Shown here: one piece after another, positions 16,401-23,987 of the stretch
Layout of the letters: each line of letters begins with the position of its first letter
Position numbering within the stretch: position 1 is the first letter of the stretch
Assembly: GCA_000720375.1 (NCBI GenBank)
Contig: JOAA01000017.1
Location: 124,001-188,000 of the forward strand
Origin: Rhodococcus rhodnii
GTDB taxonomy: Bacteria; Actinomycetota; Actinomycetes; Mycobacteriales; Pseudonocardiaceae
Direction of reading: 5' to 3'
DNA length: 64,000 nt
Program-made: the position numbers and the translations under genes
Notes under the pieces: model-generated
Databases searched by the model: none
Told to the model about the DNA's origin: nothing
What the model saw: the letters and a program-made list of their open reading frames with translations, nothing else

Positions 16401-17030
16401 ATGAGGAAGCTCCTTGTTGGTGCGAGCGCGGCTGCCGCGCTCGCCTTGATCGCCGGTTGCACGAGCAGCGGGAACGACACCGGGATGGCTGGGCACGGCA
16501 CCATGACCACCGGCGCTCCGACCAGCACCAGCGCTCCAGCCGCCGCGACCGGGAACAATGCCGATGACATCAGCTTCGCGCAGGGGATGATCCCGCACCA
16601 CGCCCAGGCGGTGGAGATGGCGAAGCTGGTGCCGTCCCGGAGCACCGACCAGAAGGTGCTCGACCTCGCCAAGCGGATCCAGCAGGCGCAAGATCCGGAG
16701 ATCCAGCAGCTGACGGACATGCTCAAGAAGTGGGGCTCGGCGCCGACCAGCACGTCGAGCACGCCGGGCATGGACCACGGCGGCGGACACGGGTCGGCCG
16801 GCAGCGGCGGCATGATGACCGCCGAGGAGATGAAGCAACTCGAGTCCGCCAAGGGTGCCGAGTTCGATCGCATGTGGATGCAGATGATGATCAAGCATCA
16901 TGAGGGGGCGATCGAGATGGCTCGCACCGAGCTGAGCAAGGGCGCGAGCGCTGAGGCCAAGGCGTTGGCACAGAAGATCATCGACGCCCAGCAGGCCGAG
17001 ATCGCCGAGATGCAGGGCCTTGTGAAGTGA
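16401..17030 (+). CDS. DUF305 lipoprotein, His/Met-rich (second copy)
   Basis: A 209-residue lipoprotein: signal peptide with lipobox LIAGC, a Thr/Ser/Ala linker, and a DUF305 domain with both motifs intact (MIPHHAQAVEMA and MIKHHEGAIEMA) around a Met/His/Gly insert (GMDHGGGHGSAGSGGMM). It has the same length and layout as the protein at 13752-14381 and shares the C-terminal LAQKIIDAQQAEI segment, so the two are recent paralogues. It is followed by the blaI-M56 pair, with a TACTA-type box in between. A role in copper handling at the outer face of the membrane is the usual suggestion and is not proven. Confidence 0.88.
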   Translation: MRKLLVGASAAAALALIAGCTSSGNDTGMAGHGTMTTGAPTSTSAPAAATGNNADDISFAQGMIPHHAQAVEMAKLVPSRSTDQKVLDLAKRIQQAQDPEIQQLTDMLKKWGSAPTSTSSTPGMDHGGGHGSAGSGGMMTAEEMKQLESAKGAEFDRMWMQMMIKHHEGAIEMARTELSKGASAEAKALAQKIIDAQQAEIAEMQGLVK

Positions 17031-17076
17031 CGGACGCGGGGCGGCCTCACCAGCGGGCCGCCCCGCCTGCTTGGTC

Positions 17077-17093
17077 GACTATCCTGCCTAGGA
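17077..17093. promoter_or_regulatory. BlaI-box-like operator upstream of blaI (4)
   Basis: GACTA-TCCTGCC-TAGGA, 41 bp before the blaI start at 17135. One change in each half relative to the perfect boxes. Its place suggests autoregulation. Confidence 0.55.
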
Positions 17094-17134
17094 GGTCGCG
17101 GGGCGGCGGCCCAGTGCTTCTTGGGGAAGGTGTC

Positions 17135-17497
17135 ATGTTCGGGCTCGGTGACCTCGAATCCGCGGTGATGGCCGTTTTGTGGGAGTCGGACGAGCCAGTG
17201 AAGGTGCGTGATGTCCTGGACAACCTCAGCACCGGCAAGAAGCTCGCGTACACGACCGTGATGACCGTGCTGGACAACCTGTACCGCAAGGGCTGGGTAC
17301 ACCGAGAACTGGACGGCAAGGCGTACCTCTACCAACCGGCCATCAGTCGTGAGGAGGCGGCGACTCGTGCCCTGCGCGACGTGATCGACGCGTCAGGGGA
17401 CGCCGAGGCAGTGCTGATGCACTTCGCCTCGTCCGTGTCTGACCGGGAGCGGGAGATCTTGCGTAGCGGGCTGCGAAAGAAGGCGCGCGGCCGATGA
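17135..17497 (+). CDS. BlaI/MecI/CopY-family transcriptional repressor
   Basis: A 120-residue winged-helix repressor. The pattern is typical: LESAVMAVLWESDEPVKVRDVL, then KKLAYTTVMTVLDNLYRKGWV (recognition helix) and a C-terminal dimerisation helix (HFASSVSDREREIL). BlaI proteins dimerise on short dyads and are removed by a membrane protease of the M56 family; here that gene overlaps by 4 nt (ATGA at 17494-17497). Start: ATG at 17135 with GGGGAAGG upstream; longer reading is unsupported. It is a close paralogue of the protein at 21048-21407. Confidence 0.9.
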   Translation: MFGLGDLESAVMAVLWESDEPVKVRDVLDNLSTGKKLAYTTVMTVLDNLYRKGWVHRELDGKAYLYQPAISREEAATRALRDVIDASGDAEAVLMHFASSVSDREREILRSGLRKKARGR

Positions 17498-18450
17498 CGG
17501 TAGCGGTCGCGCTGCTAGGCAGTGCCGCCCTGGCCGGGTGGCTGGTGCCGCGATGGCTCGCCCGTGTTGATCTTCGCCGACGCGATCCGCGCATGCTGAT
17601 CGTGGCGTGGCTCATGTCGATGGCCGGTGTGGCGTTCGCGGCCGTCGCCGGAGTCGTGCTGCTGCTCATCCCGAACCACGGGAACGTGGGCCACTTCGTC
17701 GCTGCGCTGCACCACTGCTGGGACGCGGTACGGCACGGTTCGCCACCTGATGTCGAGGCGCTCGGCGGTGTGATGGGAAGCGCAGTCGTAGTCGCTATGA
17801 CCGCGCGACTGACCATCATCGCGGTACGCGGGGCCCGCAAGCGGGCGAACCGGCGCAGGGAGCATCTGAGCGTTCTCCGCCTAGCGGGCAGAAAGGACAA
17901 CGGTTCGCCAGCGACCCTGTGGCTTGCCCACGATCAGCCGCTGGCGTTCAGCATGGCTGGTCGCCAAGGGGTGATCGTCGCCACCGAGGGACTGCACCGG
18001 CATCTTCCGGATGAGAGCGTGGCGGCCGTGCTCGCCCACGAACGCGCGCATTTGCGAGGGCGTCATCACCTGCTCGTCGCGGTCACCGATGCGCTGCGCG
18101 CGGCCTTGCCTTTCGTGCCACTGTTCCACCAGGCGCCGACGGCCATGCGGGAATTGGCTGAACTTGCCGCGGATGTCGCGGCGGTGCGACTACACGGAGC
18201 CGCCGCAGTGCAGGCCGCCCTCACCACTTGTGTGTCCAGCCAGGCGCCCGGAGTAGCGCTTGCCATGGCCCGCGACGCGATCGACGTGCGGCTTGCGCGC
18301 CTGCGCAATGCTCCACAGACGGCAAGCGGCCTGCGGCGAGCCATGAGCTGCGGGCTGACCGGAGTCGTCGCTGCCGCAGGACCGCTCCTGACAGCGGCCA
18401 CCCTGCTGATCGTGATGGGTGTGGCGACATGCCCGATCGCTGGGAGCTGA
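17494..18450 (+). CDS. M56-family membrane metallopeptidase (BlaR1-type protease domain without sensor domain)
   Basis: A 318-residue integral membrane protease. Hydrophobic segments lie near 3-20, 35-60, 90-110 and 285-312. The zinc motif is HERAH at 182-186, with the third ligand probably Glu223 (LAELAADVAA). In BlaR1 this domain cleaves the repressor after an outer beta-lactam sensor is acylated; here the extracellular penicillin-binding domain is absent, so the stimulus must be sensed by the membrane or loop part or by a partner. It is co-translated with blaI. The loop between the second and third segments has His/Cys (NHGNVGHFVAALHHCWD) that could bind metal; that is inference. Confidence 0.85.
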   Translation: MTVAVALLGSAALAGWLVPRWLARVDLRRRDPRMLIVAWLMSMAGVAFAAVAGVVLLLIPNHGNVGHFVAALHHCWDAVRHGSPPDVEALGGVMGSAVVVAMTARLTIIAVRGARKRANRRREHLSVLRLAGRKDNGSPATLWLAHDQPLAFSMAGRQGVIVATEGLHRHLPDESVAAVLAHERAHLRGRHHLLVAVTDALRAALPFVPLFHQAPTAMRELAELAADVAAVRLHGAAAVQAALTTCVSSQAPGVALAMARDAIDVRLARLRNAPQTASGLRRAMSCGLTGVVAAAGPLLTAATLLIVMGVATCPIAGS

Positions 18451-18614
18451 ATCTCAGGTCGCTGCGGGGTTTCCGGCCGCAGGACAGCGGCAGCCCGACG
18501 TCAACGCTCGCCAAAGCCCCTATGTGGCCGCGAAAAGCAAGGCACTACTAGAAGCTGGATGTCCACTCAGGACCACTTGCCTGGATCGGTGCGATCGATC
18601 TGCTCCACGGAAGG

Positions 18615-19220
18615 TCAGCGTGGCGAGAGGGCGGGCAGCAAGGTCGCGGCGAGCACGTCGGCGGCGTCGGACTTGCGCAGGCGTCGGGCGTTCACCTCCT
18701 CACCGGCGGCGTGCAGCAGGCTGTAGAACGTGGTCACCAACCAGTGCGACGGAAGGTCTGTGCGGAACACCCCTTCTTTCCGGCCCCGGCCGATGAGCCG
18801 CTGAACATGGGCCAGTGCCTTGTCGTGATAGGCACGCAGCCGCTGTGGCCCCAGCTCCCGCTGGGCGAGTTCGAAGAGTCTGCGGTGCCGGTCCAGTTCA
18901 CGCCACGAGGATTTGACCAATCGACGAAGCGCATCGTCCGCAGCACCCTCGTCCGGCGCCTCAGCTTCGATGATCCCGGCTGACTGGCTGATCACATGCT
19001 CGAGAACGGCTTCCAGCAACGCCTCGCGGGACGAGAAATGGGCGTACAGGGTTACCCGGCCGACACCGGCTGCCTTGGCGACGTCCGCCATGCTTACCTG
19101 CGGATGCTCGATGAAACAGATGGTCGCGGCGTCGATGATGGCGGCGATGTTGCGCTCGGCGTCGGCGCGACGCCGGGGCTCTCCCGCGCCGCGCCGGGTG
19201 TCAGTCGTACTCACGGGCAT
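18615..19220 (-). CDS. TetR-family transcriptional regulator
   Basis: A 201-residue TetR protein. The N-terminal helix-turn-helix (~25-70) reads AAIIDAATICFIEHPQVSMADVAKAAGVGRVTLYAHFSS in pieces typical of the family. The C-terminal ligand domain is not assignable. It lies directly downstream of a ruined DHA2-type MFS drug exporter on the same strand, so it probably repressed that exporter; a perfect 10-bp inverted repeat sits at the exporter's 5' end (20889-20913). It is still intact although its target gene is broken. Confidence 0.88.
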   Translation of the reverse strand: MPVSTTDTRRGAGEPRRRADAERNIAAIIDAATICFIEHPQVSMADVAKAAGVGRVTLYAHFSSREALLEAVLEHVISQSAGIIEAEAPDEGAADDALRRLVKSSWRELDRHRRLFELAQRELGPQRLRAYHDKALAHVQRLIGRGRKEGVFRTDLPSHWLVTTFYSLLHAAGEEVNARRLRKSDAADVLAATLLPALSPR

Positions 19221-19233
19221 CAGCCTACGGATC

Positions 19234-19440
19234 TCAGTGCGCGAACACCGGACCTTCAGTCGCCGGCGGCCGTCCAGGCGGGACGAGCGACAGCACGATC
19301 AGGGCAGCGAGGGCGGCAGCCACTGCGGCAGCGATGAAAGCAGAGCCGTACCCGCCGATCCCTCCTCCGGTCAGGCTCGTCGCGGCGACAGTGGACACGA
19401 ACGCGATCCCCAGCGTCGCACCGAGCTCATGGCCGGTGTT
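19234..19440 (-). pseudogene. 3' fragment of a DHA2-type MFS drug exporter
   Basis: About 68 codons read as the last two membrane segments of an EmrB/QacA-type transporter: NTGHELGATLGIAFVSTVAA and a final helix rich in Ala/Leu, ending PPATEGPVFAH and TGA. The 5' part of the same gene is at 20279-20884. About 840 bp of foreign DNA with an istB fragment and a PNPOx-like gene lies between. Confidence 0.75.
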
Positions 19441-19451
19441 GATTGGAACTC

Positions 19452-19672
19452 GACCGCCGCGGCGCCGAACTGCACTTCCAGGTCCTCACCGAACGCGAGG
19501 AGACCAATCCGCCATCGCCTCCAACCAGCCCTTCTCCGGCTGGACCCGCACCTTCACCGACCCACGTCTCCGCGCCCCGATCACCGACCGACTCACCTTC
19601 GCCGGCAACATCCTCGAGACCGGCACCACCTCCTACCGACTCACCCACGCCCGGTCAACGACTGCGCACTGA
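19452..19672 (+). pseudogene. IS21-family istB (transposition helper ATPase) C-terminal fragment
   Basis: The segment GAELHFQVLTEREE in one frame, then after a shift near 19500 IASNQPFSGWTRTFTDP and DRLTFAGNILETGTTSYRL, match the C-terminal end of IstB proteins. The Walker motifs, istA and the IS ends are absent. It marks an old insertion in the MFS gene. Confidence 0.65.
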
Positions 19673-19708
19673 GCCGACACTGTCGGTGGGGGCTGATTTA
19701 CTAGCCGA

Positions 19709-20248
19709 ATGTTCGAAACTCCCGACGAGCTCCACAGCCTCCAAGTCCTGCTCGACACGTCCTTGGCCAACTCCAGCAGCCACCTCAAATCGATCATCCG
19801 GCCAGGTGAAAGCACCTTGAACGCCGAGCAGGTCGTCCGAGTCTGCCAAGGCATGTGCACCCTGGCCATCGCCACAGTCACCCGGCGCGGTGAGCCACGC
19901 ATCAGCGGCGCCGACGGGCACCTCCTGCACGGCCGTTGGATCATCGGCACCCACCGCCAGGCCGCCAAAGCCCGTCATCTCGCCGCGCGGCCCGGCATCA
20001 GCGCGACCTTCATGCGCGGCGAGCAACTCGGCATCTTCACGCACGGACACGCCGTTCCGCTCAACCCCGAGGGGACCAGCAGCGACCCGACCTGGCCGGC
20101 AATCCGCGACTACCTCGTCAACCACTACGACGACGACAGCGAGAACCCGTTCTGGGACGAGAGCGTCTGGTATCGCATCGACCCCAGCTGGATGGTCGCC
20201 TACAGCACCGACCCCGCCGGGCTGCTCGACCAACAACCGTCAGTCTGA
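19709..20248 (+). CDS. Pyridoxamine 5'-phosphate oxidase-like (FMN split-barrel) protein
   Basis: A 179-residue protein with the split-barrel pattern of PNPOx-like flavin proteins: CTLAIATVTRRGEPRISGAD (first strands), HGRWIIGTHRQAAKARHLAARPGISATFM, then GEQLGIFTHGHAVPL. Such proteins bind FMN, F420 or heme and reduce small molecules; the cofactor here is unclear. It looks intact, with an ATG start but a weak ribosome site. It lies inside the interrupted MFS gene, so it arrived with or after the IS21-type insertion. Confidence 0.75.
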   Translation: MFETPDELHSLQVLLDTSLANSSSHLKSIIRPGESTLNAEQVVRVCQGMCTLAIATVTRRGEPRISGADGHLLHGRWIIGTHRQAAKARHLAARPGISATFMRGEQLGIFTHGHAVPLNPEGTSSDPTWPAIRDYLVNHYDDDSENPFWDESVWYRIDPSWMVAYSTDPAGLLDQQPSV

Positions 20249-20278
20249 AGAGACCTCGCGCGGGTCCACCTCAGACCG

Positions 20279-20884
20279 TCACTCCGGGCCAGTCGAGGTT
20301 GACATCTTCACCGGCACCTGCGCCAGCAACAAGGCTCCTATTCCGGCCGACACGAAGCCCACCACTCCGCAGACACGACCGCCGAAGCGCCCGATGACCC
20401 GCACACCGAGATGAGTGCCGAGCCCGATCACCGAGGCGACAGGCAGGAAGGTCAGCCCTGTTCGCAGCGCATCCAGCCGTAGCACGTGTTGCAGGTACTG
20501 CGAATTGAGAAAGAAGTTGGCCAGCAACACACCGACGGCCGCACCCGCACCGCCGATCGCCGCCCATACCCCCAGGGCCCGGTTGCGTTCTGGTCCGCGA
20601 AACGTCGTGGTGACGATCGACAGCGCCGCCGGGGAGAGCATGGCGGCACCGATTCCTTGCGCGGCCCGCGCCGCGATCAGCAGGGTGCCGCTCTCGGCCA
20701 GGCCGGAGCCGAGCGACGCGATCGTGAAGACCACCAAACCTGCCAGGAATGTTCGCCGCCGTCCGATCGTGTCCGCGAGGCGCCCGCCGAGCATCATCAG
20801 TCCGCCGAAGCAAAGCGTGTACGCCGTCACCACCCAGGTCAGAGCCACCCTGCTGAGCGACAGCTGGTCCTGGATCAACATCAC
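20279..20884 (-). pseudogene. 5' fragment of a DHA2-type MFS drug exporter with internal deletion
   Basis: The ORF starts inside helix 1 (LSRVALTWVVTAYTLCFGGL) and carries the MFS loop motif (GGRLADTIGRRR) and the antiporter-like motif near AAQGIGAAMLSPAALS. It then jumps from GAGAAVGVLL directly to NFFLNSQYLQHVL, which belongs near helix 9; roughly 200 residues are missing. It ends at a TGA with unrelated residues. The true C-terminus is at 19234-19440. The transporter cannot work. Confidence 0.75.
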
Positions 20885-20888
20885 TGTC

Positions 20889-20913
20889 CGGATTACGATA
20901 CGCTCGTAATCCG
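20889..20913. promoter_or_regulatory. Perfect inverted repeat, probable TetR operator
   Basis: CGGATTACGA-TACGC-TCGTAATCCG: 10-bp perfect arms with a 5-bp centre, ending 5 bp before the ATG of the broken exporter ORF. This is the usual form of a TetR-family operator. The regulator at 18615-19220 is the obvious candidate. Confidence 0.6.
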
Positions 20914-21047
20914 AACATGCGAGTACTATTTAGGAGGCGCGGGTTCCTGGTCAGATCCGAAGTGGACGCTCTCAATCGGAGCGCACGGCGATCTCGGTAC
21001 GCGGGCATCTCACCGACCGGATCAGCACACCCCTCTTGTACTTCGAC

Positions 21048-21407
21048 TCAGTCCGGATGCCGTTTCCGCAGAGCCTTGCGCAGGAGTTCCGATTCGTGAT
21101 CGGACACGGAGCTGACGAAATCGAGCAGCACCGCTTCGGGGTCGCCGGACTCGTCAAGCACCGCGCGAAGCGAACGTGTGACTGTCTCGACCATGCTGTG
21201 CGCCGGCCGGTACCAGTAGGCCTTTCCGATCAGAGTTCGCCGCACCCAGCCCTTGCGATGCAAGTTGTCCAGCACCGTCAGGACAGTGGTATAGGCAAGC
21301 GGCTTGCCGGTCTCCAGTTTACCGAGGACGTCGCGGACCTTGACCGGTTCGGCCGCGTGCCACAATACGTGCATCACCGCCGCTTCCAGCTCGCCGAGTC
21401 CGTACAC
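21048..21407 (-). CDS. BlaI/MecI/CopY-family transcriptional repressor (second copy)
   Basis: A 119-residue winged-helix repressor, closely similar to the one at 17135 (LGELEAAVMHVLW, KPLAYTTVLTVLDNLHRKGWVRR). I set the start at the GTG at 21407, which follows GGAGG with 5-nt spacing and aligns with the start of the paralogue; the GTG at 21419 would add four residues and overlap that site. A perfect TACTA-N7-TAGTA dyad lies 18 bp upstream, so it probably represses itself. Unlike the first pair, the M56 gene here lies upstream of blaI and the two do not overlap. Confidence 0.88.
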   Translation of the reverse strand: MYGLGELEAAVMHVLWHAAEPVKVRDVLGKLETGKPLAYTTVLTVLDNLHRKGWVRRTLIGKAYWYRPAHSMVETVTRSLRAVLDESGDPEAVLLDFVSSVSDHESELLRKALRKRHPD

Positions 21408-21424
21408 GACCGCCTCCACTCATC

Positions 21425-21441
21425 TACTAACTATGGTAGTA
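21425..21441. promoter_or_regulatory. BlaI-box-like operator TACTA-N7-TAGTA (5)
   Basis: Perfect dyad TACTA-ACTATGG-TAGTA in the 88-bp gap between the M56 stop and the second blaI start. It is the strongest link between this motif and BlaI. Confidence 0.7.
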
Positions 21442-21495
21442 GACTTCCGTGTCGTGCCCCAGCCTGCTAAGACGGTTGGTATCGGCGGACCCTTG

Positions 21496-22446
21496 TCACG
21501 CCCCGATGGGGCACGTCAGCACGGCAAGAACCAGCAACATAACCGCACCAGCCAGGAACGGCACGAGTACACCTCCCGCGCCTGCCACGCCACACGACAC
21601 AGCACGACGAAGCCGCCCCGTCGGCATCCCGCCATCACGGAGCCGCTGTAGCCGGATGGCTACCGAGTCCCGCCCCATCGCGAGGGCAACTCCGGGCGAA
21701 CCATGCCCACTGACGGTCAGCAAAGCTGTCCGCACGGCCGGTGCACCGTACTCCCGGACCGCCGCGACATCGGCTGCCAGTTCGACCAACTGACGCATCA
21801 TCCTGGGAGCCAGCCGAAACAACGGGATGAACGGCAGCGCCGTAGCCAGGCTCTCCACGAGACCGACCAGGAAATGATGCCGGCCACGCAGATGCGCTCG
21901 CTCGTGAGCCAATACCGCTCCGACCGCGGCAGGGTCGAGATGCTCGGCAAGCCCGTCCGTCGCCACGATCACGCCGGGTCGTCCGGCAAGGCTGAAGGCC
22001 AGCGGCCGGTCATGGGCCAGCCACCAGGTACTGGGAGATCCAGCTTCCGACAAGTGTTTCCGGCGAGTCCGCGCCCTGCGCCAGCGCGCCCCAGGTCCGA
22101 CGATCACTACTCGCAGAGTGATGCCGAGCAGGACAACAGCTCCCAGCAAACCAACCAGTTCTTCGACCCGCGGAGGTGAACCGTGCCGCAACGCCGACCA
22201 GCAATGGTGCAACACCCCAAGCAGCGGCGGCACCACACCATGGCCAGGAACCAGAAGCAACGCCACACCGGCGACCGCTGCGATGACCAAACCGGCCATC
22301 GCGACCAGCAGGCCTACCATGACGGGCAAGGGGTCGTGACGCCACAGGTCTGCCCGGTTCAGCAGTCGTGGCAGTCCCCAGCCGACGACCACAACGCCGA
22401 ACAGGAGAGCAAGCGCCCCGGTCACCGGTGGCACGCCTTCGCGCAC
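21496..22446 (-). CDS. M56-family membrane metallopeptidase (second copy)
   Basis: A 316-residue paralogue of 17494-18450 with the same hydrophobic layout, the loop HCWSALRHGSPPRVEE, the zinc motif HERAH (181-185) and the later LVELAADVAA glutamate. The extracellular sensor domain of BlaR1 is missing here too. The start is uncertain: GTG at 22446 gives a short extra N-terminus, and GTG codons 5 or 8 codons later are alternatives. A weak dyad (TTACTATTGCGCATCGTAGTG, 22503-22523) lies upstream with wider spacing than the other boxes. By family it would inactivate the adjacent BlaI. Confidence 0.85.
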   Translation of the reverse strand: MREGVPPVTGALALLFGVVVVGWGLPRLLNRADLWRHDPLPVMVGLLVAMAGLVIAAVAGVALLLVPGHGVVPPLLGVLHHCWSALRHGSPPRVEELVGLLGAVVLLGITLRVVIVGPGARWRRARTRRKHLSEAGSPSTWWLAHDRPLAFSLAGRPGVIVATDGLAEHLDPAAVGAVLAHERAHLRGRHHFLVGLVESLATALPFIPLFRLAPRMMRQLVELAADVAAVREYGAPAVRTALLTVSGHGSPGVALAMGRDSVAIRLQRLRDGGMPTGRLRRAVSCGVAGAGGVLVPFLAGAVMLLVLAVLTCPIGA

Positions 22447-22539
22447 CGCGTGGTCATGCCACCCGTGACCAGTCCGTCTGCCATCTGTTCCTCCGAGCGC
22501 TCTTACTATTGCGCATCGTAGTGTTTCGCCCGGACGCCC

Positions 22540-23016
22540 TCAGTGGTGGTACGCGTGCACCACCGCGTGACCGCGACCCCGGCCGATCATCCATTTGTTC
22601 ACAGGCACTGTCAGTACGAATGCCACGGCGAGGGCGAACGCCAGAGCACCCCAGAACAACCAACTGCCGAGCCCAGCGTCCATGGCTCCAGGAACACCGA
22701 TCATGATGGCGTTGTCGACGACCTCCATGACCACGATCGACAGGGTGTCGGCAGCGAGCGCGACCTTCAGCGCCTGCTTCGCCGTCAGCCCAGCCTTCAG
22801 CACACCGCGCATCGTCAAGGCGTATCCGAACACGAAGGCCAAGGCCACCGCCAGCACGATCGTCGCGACATTGCCCAGACCCAGCCACGTTCCGATGACC
22901 ATGCCGAGCACCTCGCCGATCGCACAGCCGGTGAGGCAGTGCAGCGTCGCCGACGCGGCAGTGGACCAGCTCGCCTTGGCGTGGTGGTGATGCTCGGCTG
23001 CGTGCGTCTCGGTCAT
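22540..23016 (-). CDS. DUF4396 membrane protein, His-rich N-terminus, CsoR-linked
   Basis: A 158-residue protein with a metal-binding-looking N-terminus (HAAEHHHHAKA) and four predicted membrane segments. The conserved stretch TLHCLTGCAIGEVLGMVIGTWLGLG marks DUF4396. The family is common next to copper regulators and transporters, but its function is unknown. The start is the ATG at 23016, with AGGAGGG 6 nt upstream; the ORF before it has no coding character. Two ATACCC-type dyads lie in the promoter, so it should be induced when CsoR binds copper. Confidence 0.8.
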   Translation of the reverse strand: MTETHAAEHHHHAKASWSTAASATLHCLTGCAIGEVLGMVIGTWLGLGNVATIVLAVALAFVFGYALTMRGVLKAGLTAKQALKVALAADTLSIVVMEVVDNAIMIGVPGAMDAGLGSWLFWGALAFALAVAFVLTVPVNKWMIGRGRGHAVVHAYHH

Positions 23017-23037
23017 GGTTGACCCTCCTCTGTCGAT

Positions 23038-23054
23038 ATACCCCATACGGGTAT
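23038..23054. promoter_or_regulatory. CsoR-type operator (a)
   Basis: Perfect dyad ATACCC-CATAC-GGGTAT, 22 bp upstream of the DUF4396 start. A GC-centred dyad with these half-sites is the usual form bound by CsoR/RcnR-family repressors. Confidence 0.65.
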
Positions 23055-23072
23055 CTGGCGATGACGAGTTGT

Positions 23073-23089
23073 ATACCCCTTCGCGGTAT
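23073..23089. promoter_or_regulatory. CsoR-type operator (b)
   Basis: ATACC-CCTTCGC-GGTAT, the same 17-bp frame as site (a) with one centre mismatch pair. It starts 35 bp from site (a), so two repressor tetramers could bind side by side. Confidence 0.55.
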
Positions 23090-23167
23090 GACGCAAGAGC
23101 GGCCGGCGCGATCCCCTCGCGAATCGGATGTGTCACGGCCCACACGCCGGATCGTTTGCGTTACCCC

Positions 23168-23182
23168 TACCCCCTGTGGGTA
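23168..23182. promoter_or_regulatory. CsoR-type operator (c)
   Basis: TACCC-CCTGT-GGGTA, about 77 bp before the csoR start, consistent with autoregulation. Confidence 0.6.
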
Positions 23183-23258
23183 TAAAGGGCTGGGCGTTCA
23201 CCGTTCCCCCGGCCGCCTGGCCGGCCGCGCGGTGGACCGGATAGGCAGGAGTACGAGC

Positions 23259-23540
23259 ATGGCGGGCTACACCCACAACAAGGACGACCACCAGCGCAGG
23301 CTGCGGCGGATCGAAGGACAGGTCCGCGGCCTGCAGCGGATGGTCGACGACGACGAGTACTGCATCGACATCCTGACGCAGATCTCGGCGGCCACCCGGG
23401 CCTTGCAGGCGGTGTCCGTGTCCCTGCTCGACGAGCACCTGCGGCACTGCGTCAGCGAGGCGATCACCGAAGGCGGCGACACCGCCGAGAAGAAGATCAC
23501 CGAAGCCAGCGACGCCATCGCCCGCCTGGTCCGCTCCTGA
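23259..23540 (+). CDS. csoR: CsoR-family copper-sensing transcriptional repressor
   Basis: A 93-residue all-helical repressor with the Cu(I) ligands of CsoR in place: Cys35 (DEYCIDIL), His60 and Cys64 (DEHLRHCV). In CsoR, Cu(I) binding releases the operator (established). The start is the ATG at 23259 with AGGAG 7 nt upstream. It is followed after 30 nt by copZ and is divergent from DUF4396 across a region with three matching dyads. The Cys-His-Cys set excludes the nickel/cobalt and sulfur-sensing relatives with other ligands. Confidence 0.9.
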   Translation: MAGYTHNKDDHQRRLRRIEGQVRGLQRMVDDDEYCIDILTQISAATRALQAVSVSLLDEHLRHCVSEAITEGGDTAEKKITEASDAIARLVRS

Positions 23541-23570
23541 CCACGAACCATCTTCGAAGGGGAAAGAGCC

Positions 23571-23777
23571 ATGTCCAAGTCCACTTACACCGTCACCGGC
23601 ATGACCTGCGGCCACTGCGTCAGCTCGGTCACCGAAGAGGTCGGTCAGATCGACGGCGTCCAGGACGTTCAGGTCGACCTCGCCACCGGGAAGGTCACCG
23701 TGAGCAGCGATCGCGACCTCACCCAGGACGAAGTCCGCGCCGCGGTCACCGAGGCCGGTTACCAGCTCGCTGGCTGA
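23571..23777 (+). CDS. copZ: CopZ-like copper chaperone (heavy-metal-associated domain)
   Basis: A 68-residue single HMA domain with the metal motif GMTCGHC (Cys13, Cys16) and a beta-alpha-beta-beta-alpha-beta pattern. It shuttles Cu(I) in the cytoplasm to an exporting P-type ATPase or to CsoR. The ATG follows GGGGAAAG. It is co-transcribed with csoR. No CopA ATPase gene follows in this window; the next ORF is only a stub, so the chaperone's usual partner must be elsewhere or was lost. Confidence 0.9.
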   Translation: MSKSTYTVTGMTCGHCVSSVTEEVGQIDGVQDVQVDLATGKVTVSSDRDLTQDEVRAAVTEAGYQLAG

Positions 23778-23794
23778 ACCCGAGGAGCAATCCC

Positions 23795-23884
23795 ATGGCA
23801 ACCGCCACCAAGGTGTCCGCCTACGGACCGGCCTCGGCCATCGTCTTCGGCGGCGCCTGGGTGGCCGGTCGCCCTGGACTGGCC
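23795..23884 (+). pseudogene. Truncated 5' end of a membrane-anchored copper-operon gene
   Basis: Directly after copZ, with its own GAGGAG site, an ATG opens MATATKVSAYGPASAIVFGGAW, the start of a signal or anchor sequence. The frame then runs into unrelated sequence (GRPGLAGAPTFNPRTSRH). Such N-termini begin ~300-residue secreted proteins that follow copZ in related actinomycetes (remembered). The rest is deleted. Confidence 0.5.
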
Positions 23885-23952
23885 GGTGCGCCGACGTTCA
23901 ACCCACGCACAAGTCGTCACAGACAACCTGCCGCGAGGCTCCCGGCAACACC

Positions 23953-23969
23953 TACTAGGATGACTAGTA
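23953..23969. promoter_or_regulatory. BlaI-box-like operator TACTA-N7-TAGTA (6)
   Basis: Perfect dyad TACTA-GGATGAC-TAGTA ending 18 bp before the BNR lipoprotein start, where it would block RNA polymerase directly. Confidence 0.65.
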
Positions 23970-23987
23970 GAAGCGAGGGAGGCTGTC

